From assembly GCA_033398695.1 (NCBI GenBank), contig CM065814.1, forward strand, positions 76,092,358 to 76,156,357: a stretch of 64,000 bases of DNA, given 5' to 3'. The notes beneath the pieces are model-generated. The model ran no database searches. It had not been told where the DNA came from and saw only the letters and a list, made by a program, of their open reading frames with translations. Numbering within the stretch: the stretch's first letter is position 1; every line of letters starts with the position of its first letter. A program made the translations under genes and the position numbers. Positions 32,563-44,123 of this stretch are shown piece after piece. The stretch is from Orobanche coerulescens. Taxonomy: Eukaryota > Streptophyta > Magnoliopsida > Lamiales > Orobanchaceae.

Positions 32563-35500
32563 ATGAGTTTTAAGCAAATTGTCTACATATTTTCTGCATT
32601 TTTCTGTGAAATTCCCTGTTACTTCACACATTTTCTTCTGCAAAATATCGACTTCACAAACATCTTCCCTTTGAATGAAGAAGAAGGAGTTTATCGTCAA
32701 TGGGCATATCTTCGCCATATCCATAGTGATGGAAATAATTTATCTTGAAGGAGAAGACAACATTGGGATGGAAGTGGTTGTTTCCAGGGTGAACAGTAAG
32801 GTCTATACTGCCTTGCTAGGCACCATGCTGATTTGTACGATGAGCAGATCGTGGAGGAGTTCTACTTGGATGCCTCTTTCAAATACTCATTTCAAAGGAT
32901 ATGACGTGAGTTTTTTTGACATCATTGCGACGGTTCAAGGGATTGAGATCTCTCTGAATAGAGAGCTTTTGGAGAAGTCATACAGACTATCGTCTCTTCG
33001 GATCGGAAGGCCTACTTACATCATATTGGAAGCTGTTCACTGGTGATGAAATCTCCAAAAATGACCACCCCTCATGCAACAATAAGAACTTTACCCTACT
33101 GTATATTTATATTCACAACTTCTGTTGTCGGGTTGTTGAGAACCAGACCTGTGCGTTTGAGATGTGCAGCAATCTCCGCTTTAAAATGATGGTGGCCATC
33201 ATGTCTGGAGAGAAGGTGAACTAGTGTCAGATTGTGCTGAAAAGAATTCAGGAAGTGACTGCTAAGCTTGAATCTGCCAAGAAATCTTTTGGCCTCATCC
33301 TGAACTACATCCTCACTCGTTGCAGAGTGAAACAGTCTACAGATGCCAAGAAGATTGGCACTGTGAAATTTATTGGTGGGATCAAACCTACCATGTTCAA
33401 CAAATCTCCACTGCTTGCTAAGAGGCCCCATCCTAGAAGCATGCCCATCTCAAGTTACCTGAGGTATGTCACTCTGAGGATATAGAGTGAGGAGAAGAAG
33501 AGGAAGAGAAGCGTTCCTGACAGCCATTCGCCTGAAGCTGTTGAGAACAAGAGAAAGAAGACTAAAAAGTCTTCTAAGGTTGAGCCTACGGTGACTGCAG
33601 CGGTCACTGAAAATGTTTCTTATGTTCATGTCACTGAATCAACCCCACAGGGCTCAACCCCTTTGGAAGAAACAGTTGCTGCTAATACAGCAGATTCTGA
33701 GCCAGTGGCGGCTATGACAGATAACCAACTGTTTGCCAAGTTCGAAGGTTCCGGCGAGTCGGATGCCCCTTTAGATCCGAACGACGCTACTCCAAACAGG
33801 GTACCCACCCTTGTACGGAGTACATCTTCCGACAAGGTACCATCCCCTATTCGGTGCCCCTCTCTACAACAGGATCCATACATGTTGAGGATCCCATCCA
33901 AACAGTAAATCCGACTACTGTACGGAGTCCCTTCCCTACCGACATTATCAATAATACTCTCCTCTAGGTCCAAATCGAGGAAGCATTCGAATGCTTCAAG
34001 GTCTAGAAAGCCTACAGGGTCACCCCTTATGACACTATGTACCATTGGGATGACTGGAAGGATGTGGAATTATTCGCAATGGAGGTCATGGACACCCAGA
34101 ATGTCGAAGTCTTGATCCGCTAGGAGGATCACTTTTGCCGCAAGCTCATCTCTGACTACTACACGGCAAAAGAGAAGGCTAAACTAAAAGGAAAGTCATA
34201 GTTCGGTGACCAAGCTCCATGGCCCAGCCACCACTCTGACCCTAGCTCGAACAACGACGACGATGCCCCCTACACACAGGTCTATGGATCAGCTGCGAAG
34301 AGGCCAGGGAAGGGGAAATGGCCAAGTTACAAACCCAACAGGGTCAGGGAACTTCTGACAAACAACAGTCCCTGTCCCCGCAACAAGAAGCTGATCCAAA
34401 ATAGCAAATAGGAGGAATCAATCCCTCATGTATCACTGAAGAGCAAGATGCTCTTGAACAGGATGCACAGCCTATCCCTCAAACTGAAGACGCCGCTCGT
34501 GCCATCCACCAAGAGTATTTAGTCCCTCTTCCAGATCAGGCATAAGCTGAAAGTGCGCAGGAGGATTCATTCCCTCATGTACTTCCGAATATAGAAGAGC
34601 AACCCAGACAGGAGGATTCAGTCCCTTCTATCTCCCAGACTGACAAAACCTCATTCCGAAGCCCCTGCTTCTGAAGCTCATGCTTCTGAAGCTTTTACTC
34701 TAGTTGCCCTGCATCTCCCATCTCTATTAGCTCCAAATCCGATTTTGATGACGGTTTTCTTCTAGAAAATATATCATGGATACCCCATCATCACGTGGTT
34801 CTTCGTCAACTTGAAGAACCTGAGGATTCAAAGATTGTGCACCCTGGCTCCCCATGCACCGAAGCCCGCATCGAGCAACTACAAGCCATCGGTCGACAAA
34901 CAATATTTCTACAGGATGCCATAAAGTCCCTATATGATGTTGGAAAAGAACTCGACATGATGCGCGATATTACACAGGACGAGCTCCCTAAGCTAAAATC
35001 TGTCATTAACAATGTGGAAGACGCAATCCGCCTGATGCCTACAGCATTGTGGCAAACGCTCAACCAACTCAAATAGCATCAGGAGCGAGTCCTAAGACAA
35101 GAACAAGAAAAGCTCAGAGTTGTCGAGGCTAAAATGGTTGCCGCCCTCCAACATACCAGCACTAGGATGACTGAGCACGATCATAAGTTCGATGATTTGT
35201 GTTTAGTGATCAGTACACTAGTTGAAAGCGTCAATGATCTGAAGATACAACAACCCAAATTTGTGAAGCTCCTTTAGGAAATTCGCGGCAAGGTGTCGGA
35301 TCATGATGATGTAAAAAATGGGGAAGAGTCCAGAGAGGCTGCCCGGAGATGGAGATTGAAGACAGAGAGAGATGGATGCAGTGCTGGAAGAGAGTGTTGC
35401 TACTGCCATTGGACGACTGGCCAGAATTGGGCCTAGTCAAGCTACAATGGGATATAGGGTGACCGGCTCTCGACTTGAGTTATAGGATCCCAACTTCCTA

Positions 35501-35760
35501 TGGAAGAGTACTCTGCGTATACCATCCGATATTTTCTTGACAACTGACCGACAGCCTTTAGCCGATGATCTGAAGAATTAGAAGAAGAATGAACTGATGA
35601 GATACTTCTGTACTCTCATCAAGGAGTCTGCCATTTTCAACAAGTTCAAGACTCTGGAGGATGCCTCCAATGAATTCTTGAGGCTATTGGCTGAAGGAAA
35701 GCTCCCCTACAGATGATGATGAAATCCAAGCACCAGAAGGGTGAACGGCTCACCCATTCG
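32563..35760 (+). pseudogene. Accessory ORF of copia E (degenerate)
   Basis: A coding-like stretch of 3.2 kb after pol. An N-terminal part, 32675-33046 and neighbouring frames, reads DEQIVEEFYLDASF-like and SFFDIIATVQGIEISLNREL; it recalls the plant-transposon-associated proteins common in asterid genomes (from memory). Next are VLKRIQEVTAKLESAKKSFG, a Lys-rich segment (KRKRSVPDSH), YRVTPYDTMYHWDDWKDVEL near 34012, and Pro/Gln-rich linkers. 34795-35076 forms a long coiled coil (LDMMRDITQDELPKLKSVI), with a second helix to about 35270. Many stops. Role unknown. Confidence 0.5.
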
Positions 35761-36384
35761 GAAGACTAGATCATTGCCTACTATCAATCCCCTGAATGAA
35801 TAAGTATCTATAGGGATCGAGGCAATGAATCCCTAGTCAACTAGTGTAAAGGAACTGTAAGTGATCCTGACCAGAGGCCTTGGAAGTACTCTCATTATAG
35901 GATCTAGCCTGTTAGCCTTTACGCTGTATTTCTTTCTCCTGTAGGCTTACTAATGCAGTAGGTATTTTTGTATCTTTATCTTTCAAGAACTTGTAATTCT
36001 CCCATCATATCAATAAAACTTGATTTCTTGAAAGATTACAGCTCGTATTCTATGTTTACTATTTCTACTGTTTGATTACGAAGTTTTGCTATATTTCCAC
36101 AAGTAAAAACTTGTTAATTCTCAAGCTGTAAGAACTTGTCTGCGAACAATTCATATATTAAGTTGTATAAAATTTAGATTTCACTTATAAGATTGTGCCT
36201 ACACTCCAATCATAAGTTAATTTGTAATACACTTAGCCATGTAAGGTTTTCATTTTTATTACTTGCCTGCAGGCAGTTTAAATTTCTAGACTAAGTAATA
36301 AAGATCAGATCGTTCAAACAGAAGACTTGAAGACAACCTCTCTGTATCTAGAGGAAGTTTTGGCATTATCAAAAAGGGGGAAAT
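35761..36384 (+). other. Noncoding 3' end and polypurine tract of copia E
   Basis: T/A-rich sequence with no coding signs. It ends in TTATCAAAAAGGGGGAAAT at 36366-36384 directly before the 3' LTR, a textbook PPT. Confidence 0.85.
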
Positions 36385-37650
36385 TGTTAGGATAAATATT
36401 CCAGTTTTGATAATCGCCAACATACAGCAAAGAAGTCTTAAAGAAGTCGGAATATTGCTAAGTATGGAGGCTATTAGGATACTCCATATAGCCTGTCCGT
36501 ACAACAAGAGATCTTCTACAGAGTCCATCCTACAGAGCCTACATCATACAACAAAAGCAATAGTGTGTTGGACACAACAGTCAGAGTTTAGTTGTTTTAC
36601 TTAGGAAAAGTAAAACACATCCAACGGGACTGAATAGAAAAAGCTTTTAACTGTTGTGAGATAAACATTGTTTATTCATAAAGTATTCACAGTTAAAAGC
36701 AGCATTGATTGCTGATAGGACAACATTTAATACGACCAGAAAGACACAAGTCTGAACACTCTAAAGAGCATTTAATGCAAGGCTAGAAAGAATGTCTGAA
36801 GCATTAACTGCAATCCGTTTTAATTCAAATATTCAGCCGCCGCCAATCAGAGACGTCAACATCTCACAAACCATCGAACGGCTACATTTATAACTAATAT
36901 ATTTCAAAGGTTATAAGTACCCCCAAGCAAGAGGATATTGCACATAAGTATTATTCATTCTCGCGCATACATATGATAGATTACTCTGACAATATACCTA
37001 TTAAAGAGCAGTATATTTCGTGAGCATACAGCAGTATTCAAGCGAAGAAATATACTAAGTCCTCAACGCAAACAACACAGCATACAACAATCACTCATAA
37101 AAGATATAGCTGTTGTTTGGAATCGTTCTACATTTTACCATTGAGATTATCATCAGCCCTATATGGACTACAGATCCTTGCGTATCCGACATGTGTGGGA
37201 AGAATAGCATTGAAGATGAATCTTCGATATGTGTGAGAAGAAGCGAGTCAAAAGAGCTTGAAGCCAATCTGTGTGAACGGCCAAAGCTGCAATCCCTGTA
37301 TCAATCTGTGTGAACGATACATAGATAGGTTTAGTTAAAGTAACAGAGTTGTGTACGTAGTAATTTTAATAAACTCTTTACTCCTATGTGGAGGACCTGT
37401 GGACGTAGAGGGATTTACCTCGAACCACTTTAAATTTGTGTTATTTACTTTCTATCTTTTCTGTTTTCATTTAAACTATGATTTATAAGTATACATTGTG
37501 AAAACCCCATTCGCATCAAGCAAATAGGAGAACACCCAGTTTCTGTATTTACAACAACTCACTAACAGACTTCCGCTACGCTAACTTCAAAAATCATACA
37601 GCTTGTTGTATTTTCACCATCTAACCTGTTTACTATATACTCAGTGGCCA
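36385..37650 (+). repeat. Copia E 3' LTR
   Basis: Begins TGTTAGGATAAATATTCC and ends GTGGCCA, lacking the last ACA of the 5' copy. Similar throughout to 26061-27304 with scattered changes and a 40-bp insertion near 37460-37500 (CTATCTTTTCTGTTTTC). Confidence 0.92.
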
Positions 37651-38460
37651 GTAAAAATTATTGTAGAATCATTTTTACTAGTTCCGGGTTTGTAAGTTGA
37701 TGTCTATTCTTCTCCAGTTCAATAAATTTTGGTACTTATAGATTTTCTTGGCATAAAATGCCGATTCTTCATCATTATCATCAACCGGGATTTCTTTATT
37801 AGCTTTTAAATCTATGAATTTTTACTGGGCTTCGGTTTGGCATTCCATGATTTAAGCACTATCTAATAATTTATTAGTGTACCGACAAGGGCGCTAAAAT
37901 CAAGTGTGTTGAGATCTTTTGACTCCATGATAGTTGTGACCATCCCATCCCATTCACAAAATAATGATCGTAATATTTTCTTCACATTTTCACAACTTGA
38001 TAATGGTTTCTCAAAAATTGGTCGAGCATATTTGATATAGACTCGTTATTTTTCATCATGAATAATTCATAGCCGTGGAGAAGCATATTTATCTTCGTCC
38101 CTTTGACTTGAGATGTTTCTTCGTGCGTTACATCGAGCATTTTCCAAATTTCTTTGACACTACCATATGAGGAAATACAATTATGTTCTTCCGGATTTAA
38201 AGCACAATATAGCAATTGTGTTGCTTTGAATTGTAATGGTCACTTTTCCAATCTTCATCGTTGAATTATTCGAAGCTTTTTAGTAAACCATCGGCTTTAG
38301 TCGGAATTTTTGGACCAAGGCATATTACCATCCAAAGCTTGATGTCATAAGCTCTAATAAAGATTGGCATCTTTTTCTTCCATGTCATAAAGTTTGATCC
38401 ATAAAAAAATGGTGGTCGGTTTAAGGTGAGGCTTTCTACCGGAGCAAAATTAAACGCCAT
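37651..38460 (-). pseudogene. gag: gag of copia B, first part
   Basis: The start is placed at ATG 38460 (MAFNFAPVESLTLNRPPFFYG), which opens the typical copia Gag N-terminus: RPPFFYGSNFMTWKKKMPIFIRAYDIKLW. The UBN2 core continues at 38215-37982 with YCALNPEEHNCISSYGSVKE and EIWKMLDVTHEETSQVKGTK, a well conserved signature. A frame change lies between the two near 38240. The gene is interrupted at 37650 by copia E and continues at 26060. Confidence 0.85.
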
Positions 38461-38505
38461 CGGATCTTTTTCTCCTTGGATGTTAAGCCGACAATTATAA
38501 GATAA

Positions 38506-38520
38506 CCACTCCAATACCAA
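38506..38520 (-). other. Primer binding site of copia B
   Basis: The minus strand reads TTGGTATTGGAGTGG directly after the LTR end CAACA. It resembles the plant initiator tRNA-Met site with a C-to-T change. Confidence 0.8.
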
Positions 38521-38521
38521 T

Positions 38522-39773
38522 TGTTGAGCTTGGTACTGCCACTAGAAGAGGGGTTGAATAGTGCGGTTAAGAGTATTAAACTCTTTTGAGATTGCAGAAT
38601 CGGTAGATAGGTGTGGAATGTAAATGACATAAATATTTATAGAGGTTTGACAACATTCCTCGTCCTTGATCCTTCATTTCTTTCTCTATAGGTTCAAGAT
38701 AAAACCTTTTGCATTGTCTTCGATATGTTCGAGGTAAACCGTTACAATATTGTCTTTTATCGGTCCAAGATAAACCGTTACAATCTTGTCATTTTATCGG
38801 TCCAAGATAAACCATTTTTCCTTTTCTATCGAACAAGGAAACAACCTTTCTAGCTTTCTATCGGTACTAGAAAAACCTCACTTAGATTTAGATTATGATT
38901 CTAATAATGCCGGATCCACGATCCTAATAATCAAATCAAATCTATAATCCTTTCTTTTCTCTCGTGTATAGTTGAGTGAATTAAACACTCAGAATCTTAT
39001 CAATTAAGCACGATTACAACAACAATAATGTATATGCCAATATCAGATGTATATAGGATTTGCTTGAAGTCATTGTTTTGATCAATACCAAATACATTGG
39101 TATTTGTAGGCTTGGGAGCCTAACTAGCTGTTACTGCTTGCTCTTTTTTAGCGTGCGCTATATAGCCTTTAGCGTGCGTTAAGTTGGTTAGCATATGTAA
39201 GTCTTCCACTATTACGTACGTTTATCATCTATCCAGTTCAGTCTAGTAGCTTCTGCTTCTTCCTTAGCGTATGTTATCTCATTACTTAGTGTACATGAAT
39301 TTTTATATGATCGTTGTATCCCTTGACCTTCTAGAATCAATCCAACAGATTGATTATTGAATTTAAACCTTCATTATGTATGTTAAGGACATCTTGTTAG
39401 CGTACGTTAACTTTTTCACTTAGCATGCATTAACCATTGGTGACAGTTGTATTTATTGACCTTCTAGAATCCTCCAACGGGCTGATATTCCAAGCTTAGC
39501 GTATGTTACTCTCTTGGTTTTGCATACATTAACTTAGCCATGTTGCGTGCGCTAGTTTACATATTGGCCTGCGTTATCTGCTTCAATGCAAAATGTGCAG
39601 AACTCTGTCTTGATTACTAGCGTGCGCTAGTTTTCTTATTAGCGTGCGCTAGCTTCCTTATTCTGGCCAGCTTTTCATATTCGACCCTTGATGTTCAGTA
39701 ATTGTTGTTTTTCTTTCTTCATCATCACATCATCAAAACCTTTTTATAATTATATGAATAAAATATTCCAACA
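38522..39773 (-). repeat. Copia B 5' LTR, 1252 bp
   Basis: On the minus strand it begins TGTTGGAATATTTTATTC and ends GAGCTCAACA, giving five-base inverted ends (TGTTG/CAACA). The PBS follows at once. The palindrome ladder fills U3 (39149-39651). The two LTR copies of B differ at many positions and small gaps by eye, so B is older than gypsy 1. Confidence 0.9.
39149..39651 (-). promoter_or_regulatory. Palindrome ladder in copia B 5' LTR
   Basis: Copies of TAGCGTGCGCTA and its variants start at 39149, 39170, 39189, 39212; 39265, 39287; 39374, 39398, 39421; 39497, 39520, 39543, 39565; 39618, 39640. Steps are 19-24 bp, again in runs of four, with spacers between. A perfect 8-bp inverted repeat (AATCAATC, CAACA, GATTGATT) lies in one spacer near 39333-39353. 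This is the same ladder as in gypsy LTRs, but in a copia family and on the other strand. Confidence 0.85.
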
Positions 39774-41654
39774 TTCTTTTCTGGCATGCATCACACAAAG
39801 GTCTCCTTTTTGAATATTTTTTCTGGTAGACCTCTTACTAGTTTCTGTGAGACTATTTTGTTGAGTGCCTTGAAGTTTAGGTGGCTTAGTCTTTTGTGCC
39901 ATAGGCATCCATTTCAGATACTGTCTATATAGAGCATGTATTGCATATGCGTGTTTTTCAATCTGTCATATATACATTCCTTCTTCTGTAGTCATATAAC
40001 TTCACTTCTCTGGTTAGGAAGTCAATAACCATACACTTCCATTTGGTGAAGACTACCAAATTGTTTTCATCACATAATTGGCTTATGATGAGTAAGTTAT
40101 ATTTCAATCAGTTAACATACTATACTTTGGTAATAATAATGTTTCCTCGGTGCAGCTTTCCATAACCTTTGATTTGTCCATTTGAGCTATATCTAAATTT
40201 ACATTTGGGCCGCTTTATTTGGTTTAATCTGACAAAATCTTGTTGTTCCTTTTCATGTGCCTTGAGCATCCAGTATCTACAAACCATTCTTTAGTCTCTT
40301 ATAGTGATTTTGTTCTGCTGCATAGTAATTCTTCCACTTCTTCAGTAATCATACAAGAAGAGATTTAGGTACCCAGATCTGAGTGGATCCTCTAGGGTTA
40401 GTTGGTTTTCTGGAGATTTGAAAGTTATTTTAGTATCCATTATAAAGTGCATAAAATTTATTTCCATATCCCCTGTGTGGATTTTGTATATGATATGATT
40501 GAAAATTTGTTTGGTGTTAGCCATCGCTAAAACTTGGCTAAGACAGGTTTTGAGGTCTCTACACATATTGCTACAATTTTGAAATCTTGGATTACCTTGA
40601 GGTTTTCATCTACCTTTCTCATGTTGAAAATTATTTTGTGGTAATATTTGGTAGTTAAAAGGTTACTAGTAGTGTCTCAGCTACTGATGCTGATTTGGCC
40701 ATTGCCGAGTCATTTATCTCTGTTACTGCCTAGACTATCTCAGCTGATGCCTAAACTGTCTCAGCTACTGCCTAAACTGTCTAGGATGCTGCTGAGCCAC
40801 TTAACTAGGTTGCTGCCTATTTTGCAATCCAGGTTGTTTAGTCGGCACAGTTGGCTGAACACAAATTTCTCCCCTTATAGCTGTGGAATTTGAAATTGAA
40901 GGACTATTTGGATCATATCCAAGGCTTGATTTAAAATATAATGGCCTCGGGTGCACACACAGCCCAGCCAAGATTATGGATACTTTCAAAGATGTTATTA
41001 TTTAGCGTGCATAATATTCAACTATGTTAGTTTTGAAAGTTCAGTCTTTATGTGATTGAGCGCAACTGATTTCGTTATTTATAATTTTCAACCGATTTAT
41101 CTCAGCTATATCTGTTCCAATCTTAGCTGAGTTTTGTGAATCTTGTTTTGAAAGTTTTACGAGTTCAGCATTTTTGTGTTCAAATTTGGTTGTATCTTAG
41201 CTGGCTTTCTCTAGATCATTTTTGAGCTATTCCTTCTCAATTTTTAAAATTGTACTCTGAGCTAACATAACTTGGTGCAGTTCTTAAAATTAAAAGTCCT
41301 TAATTATTTGATTTAGAGATTTATGCAGATCAAGGTCTTCAAAATGTCTGAACTAGAACATCTAGAAGATTTATGGGTAGATGTTACATCTTCATCACCT
41401 TGATAGGCTATTAGGCGGTTGTAGTCATCTTATTCTTTCGAGTAAAATCCAACAATTGATTCTATTATTTATGGAGCTTGATCTTCTCCAATGAGAGCTT
41501 TTCCTTTATCATTCTTTCTGCCTTTGTCCTTCTTTTCATCCTTATTTTTCGGAGCGGGGTAGTCATATTGAATGTGGCCAGTCATATGGTAGTTGTAACA
41601 TTTAACTTTTCAATCTCCAGCCTTCGGGTTTCTTATGGGATTCTCATGATAGTT
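39774..41654 (-). pseudogene. pol: Copia C gag zinc knuckle, protease and integrase N-terminus (fragment)
   Basis: Read on the minus strand from 41654. The knuckle reads CYNYHMTGHIQYDY near 41600: two Cys have become Tyr. A basic KNKDEKKDKGRKNDKGKAL follows, then a coiled-coil-like region with many stops and a Gln/Pro-rich repeat (40640-40890). The protease signature is nearly erased (NGL*ILDAQGT near 40270). The integrase N-terminus is clear at 39930-39780: LWHKRLSHLNFKALNKIVSQ and KKETFVCDACQ. Element B interrupts it there and the core continues at 19426. TAGTT at 41650-41654 is the left copy of the gypsy 2 duplication. Confidence 0.75.
40640..40860 (-). repeat. Degenerate tandem repeat in copia C gag spacer
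   Basis: The words CTCAGCTACTGCCTAAACTG recur about every 24 bp (40678-40790), encoding on the minus strand a Gln/Arg-rich low-complexity segment. A repeat expansion inside the coding region of C. Confidence 0.6.
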
Positions 41655-42040
41655 TGTAGAACTCCCTAAAATTTAATAGCTCACTACATGTACGGTTTAT
41701 TATATCATGATGTATTTTAATAATATTGTTATAATATAATATAATCTACATCTAGTTTCATTTTATTTTATTTGATTGTTTCATAAATAATAAATTAATT
41801 GAAAGTTAAAGTAGAATATAGGTTCACCTAATGGGCTATGTGTACCAACATTTACTAATATAAACTCACTAATAGACTCAAACCCAACCTAATAAAATTC
41901 CCGAGTCTTGAATTTATAGTTGAAGGCCCAACCCAACCTAATAAAATCATAAGACTTGAAGCTGTAATTTAAAGCCCAACCCAACTAATTAAATCATTTA
42001 CAACTATAATTATACTCTTAAATTAACAAAAAAATAATAA

Positions 42041-42056
42041 CACACACACACACACA
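42041..42056. repeat. CA microsatellite
   Basis: Eight CA units in the gypsy 2 5' LTR; the 3' LTR has a shorter run at 50616-50630. Confidence 0.95.
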
Positions 42057-43300
42057 TGTTGGACGGCCACATGGGGAGGGGAGGAGTGTGTCTCAAGACT
42101 TTTCATTGCATGCAAGACAACTTGACACAGGTAACAAGACCTCTACCATTATTCTTCCCTTTTCCCATGCCTTGACCACCTTTTTTAAGCACTTAAAATA
42201 TGCACCACCCTTACATTTCAATACAAAGCAAAATCTGAAAATTGAGAGACTAGAGAGGGAGAGGGCCGAAACAAATAAGAAGAGAGAAGGAAGAAGAGGA
42301 TTCAAGAAGAGAATAGGTAATCTCATTTCTTATACTTCAATATATTAGTTATCATCCAAATCCCCCTAATCTAACTCAAATATATAAACATGCAAACAAC
42401 ATATACACCATGGAATGCATGTTTCAGCCGAATCCAGTAGTGGTGAAGGGGAAGATCATCTTCAACCTCCGAGACCTAGAACCATTTACTTCCGACAAGA
42501 AATCGAGGTGGGTAAAATTGTTTTCCTTCTTTAAATCTATACAAATTAAAAATACATGGTGCATGCAAGTATTATGACTTTAGTTAGCTATACTTGATTA
42601 TATATGACTTTCATTACCATGCATGTGATGATCTTTGTAATTGTTGAATTTTAGTTTGTCATATTTTGATTATATGTGCAAATTAATTCATTGGTGGAAA
42701 ATTTGGTTGAATATGGTAAATCTGACCTTTGGTTATTAACAACTCCAATATGAGTATATATTGGACTATGGTAAGAGGATAATTGGTCACCAGAATATTT
42801 GATAATTCGAACCTAAATTCGAAGGATAACTAAAATAATTTAAATAAAATAAATTTTGGAGAAAAATTGTTAAAATCCATGATTCTGGTCTTATATCATG
42901 AAATTAAGTCTATATATAACAAAAATAAGTTCCCTATAAAATTTCACATAAATCGGAATTTACTAAAACAGAAAATCGGGGCAAAAATGTAAATTTCAAG
43001 TATTCGGGGCCAAAACTATAATTTACAGAAACTTACTGTCTCGAAAATAAAATTTCCAGAAAAGTTAAGCTTGCTGGACTCCTAATACTAAAATACCGAT
43101 TAAGGCGAAATGAAGGGGTGAAATTATAATTTCTAAGAGAATAAAAATTAAAACTGAACGTAATCTAAAAGTACAAGTCATAAGGTTCAAATCGCAACTG
43201 AATTCATAATTTTCGGAGTTTAAATGAATCCAAACGAATTAATCAAAATTATAAGATAAAACTAAATAAAAATAATAATAATAGTACTATAATTTCGAAA

Positions 43301-43806
43301 GGGCAGAATTATAATTTATGAAAGGAAAAACCTCCATGCATCTTCTGATCTCAGAACCTTATACTATAACGGACTTTTCGCCACAAATTTCATAATTTTT
43401 GGACATACAATCAAACCGTTCCGACTTAATCAAAATTATAATATTTTAGTAAAAATAATGATCGTACTTAAAAGACGGAAGGGCAGAATTGTAATTTCTG
43501 AAAGGTAAAACTTTCATGCAACTTCTGACCTTCAATCACCATATCATAATGGACTTTTCTCAACAAAGTTCATAATTTTCGGACGTATAATCAATCTGTA
43601 CCGAATTATCCAAATTCATATAATTATAGTAAAAATAATTATGATAGTACTTAAAATACGGAAGGCAGATTTGTAATTTCCGAAAGGTAAACTTTCATGT
43701 GACTTCTGACCTTCAACCCTCATATCATGACGGACTTTTTGCAATAAAGTTCGTAATTTTTGGACGTATAATCAATCCGTACCGAACTATTCAAGTTTAT
43801 GAGTTT
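43301..43806 (+). repeat. Three tandem units of about 180 bp in the gypsy 2 5' LTR
   Basis: Units begin at 43301, 43481 and about 43662 with GGGCAGAATTGTAATTT. Each continues with CTTTCATGCAACTTCTGAC, GGACTTTTCTCAACAAAGTTC, CGGACGTATAATCAATCCG and AGTACTTAAAAGACGG. A more distant unit precedes them. The same three lie in the 3' LTR at 51946, 52126 and 52305. Confidence 0.88.
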
Positions 43807-44123
43807 ATTATAAGATTATGCTAAGACTCGCACAATTATGCGAGTGTAGTAATTATGCAGTGATACAAGGCCGCCATTCAGAACCTCCAGCATGCATGTT
43901 CACAGTTCAATTCTCATGTGGAGACTCTCGAAAGTACCTGGCTACTGAGCGCCTGCGACATGTTAGGCGTATTTTTATACGCTTATTTATCATTATTTCG
44001 TAATATTTTGGAGAGTGAAATCGTCTAAATGAGCTTTTAATGCCTTAATTTTGTATGATTGACAGGAAATTGAAGTCCGGAAGCTAAAACGAGGCAAAAG
44101 CGGTAGCAGCAAAAGCTGGACTC

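Larger units (their letters stand above)
26061..37650 (+). mobile_element. Copia E: 11.6-kb Ty1/copia element with an accessory region after a truncated RT
   Basis: A plus-strand element inserted in the gag of copia B. 5' LTR 26061-27304, PBS, gag, protease, integrase, RT cut off after the YVDD-like motif, then 4.3 kb of accessory coding and noncoding sequence, PPT and 3' LTR 36385-37650. RNase H is absent. Left flank is ACAAT; the right LTR end has lost its last three bases, and no duplication remains, so a small deletion occurred there. It is the same family as copia A. The LTRs differ by many substitutions and small gaps by eye, indicating an old insertion. Confidence 0.92.
19427..39773 (-). 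mobile_element. Copia B: gag-only, non-autonomous copia element (holds a solo LTR and copia E)
   Basis: A minus-strand element with 5' LTR 38522-39773, PBS, gag in two pieces (38460-37651 and 26060-25440), about 350 bp of noncoding sequence, PPT and a 3' LTR (25075 down to 19427, itself split by an insertion). After the second zinc knuckle it goes directly to the PPT, with no protease, integrase or RT. This is the pattern of gag-only elements that use enzymes of others. Its flanks are TTCTT on the right and TTCCC on the left, a degraded duplication at best. It sits in the integrase of copia C. Confidence 0.82.
41655..43836 (+). repeat. Gypsy 2 5' LTR, 3' end missing
   Basis: Starts TGTAGAACTCCC and matches 50232-52482 up to CTCGCACAAT. 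After this the 3' LTR continues for 1.2 kb, while here another sequence begins. The junction lies in a 7-bp inverted repeat (ACTCGCA and TGCGAGT at 43827-43846). It lacks about 70 bp (near 43080) present in the 3' copy at 51653-51727. An 86-codon frame at 42088-42348 recurs in the 3' copy but looks accidental. Confidence 0.9.

Noticed and set aside
36388..37660. A target duplication for copia E
   Set aside because: ACAAT on the left has no partner after 37650; the LTR end itself has lost bases.
19427..39778. TTCTT/TTCCC as a target duplication of copia B
   Set aside because: Only three of five bases agree; recorded as degraded at best.
42088..42348. An 86-codon frame found twice (also 50662-50922)
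   Set aside because: It lies in both gypsy 2 LTRs, and changes between copies show no preference for silent sites by eye.
43301..43806. Centromeric satellite array
   Set aside because: Only three units and always inside the LTR; kept as a finding about origin, not as a satellite call.
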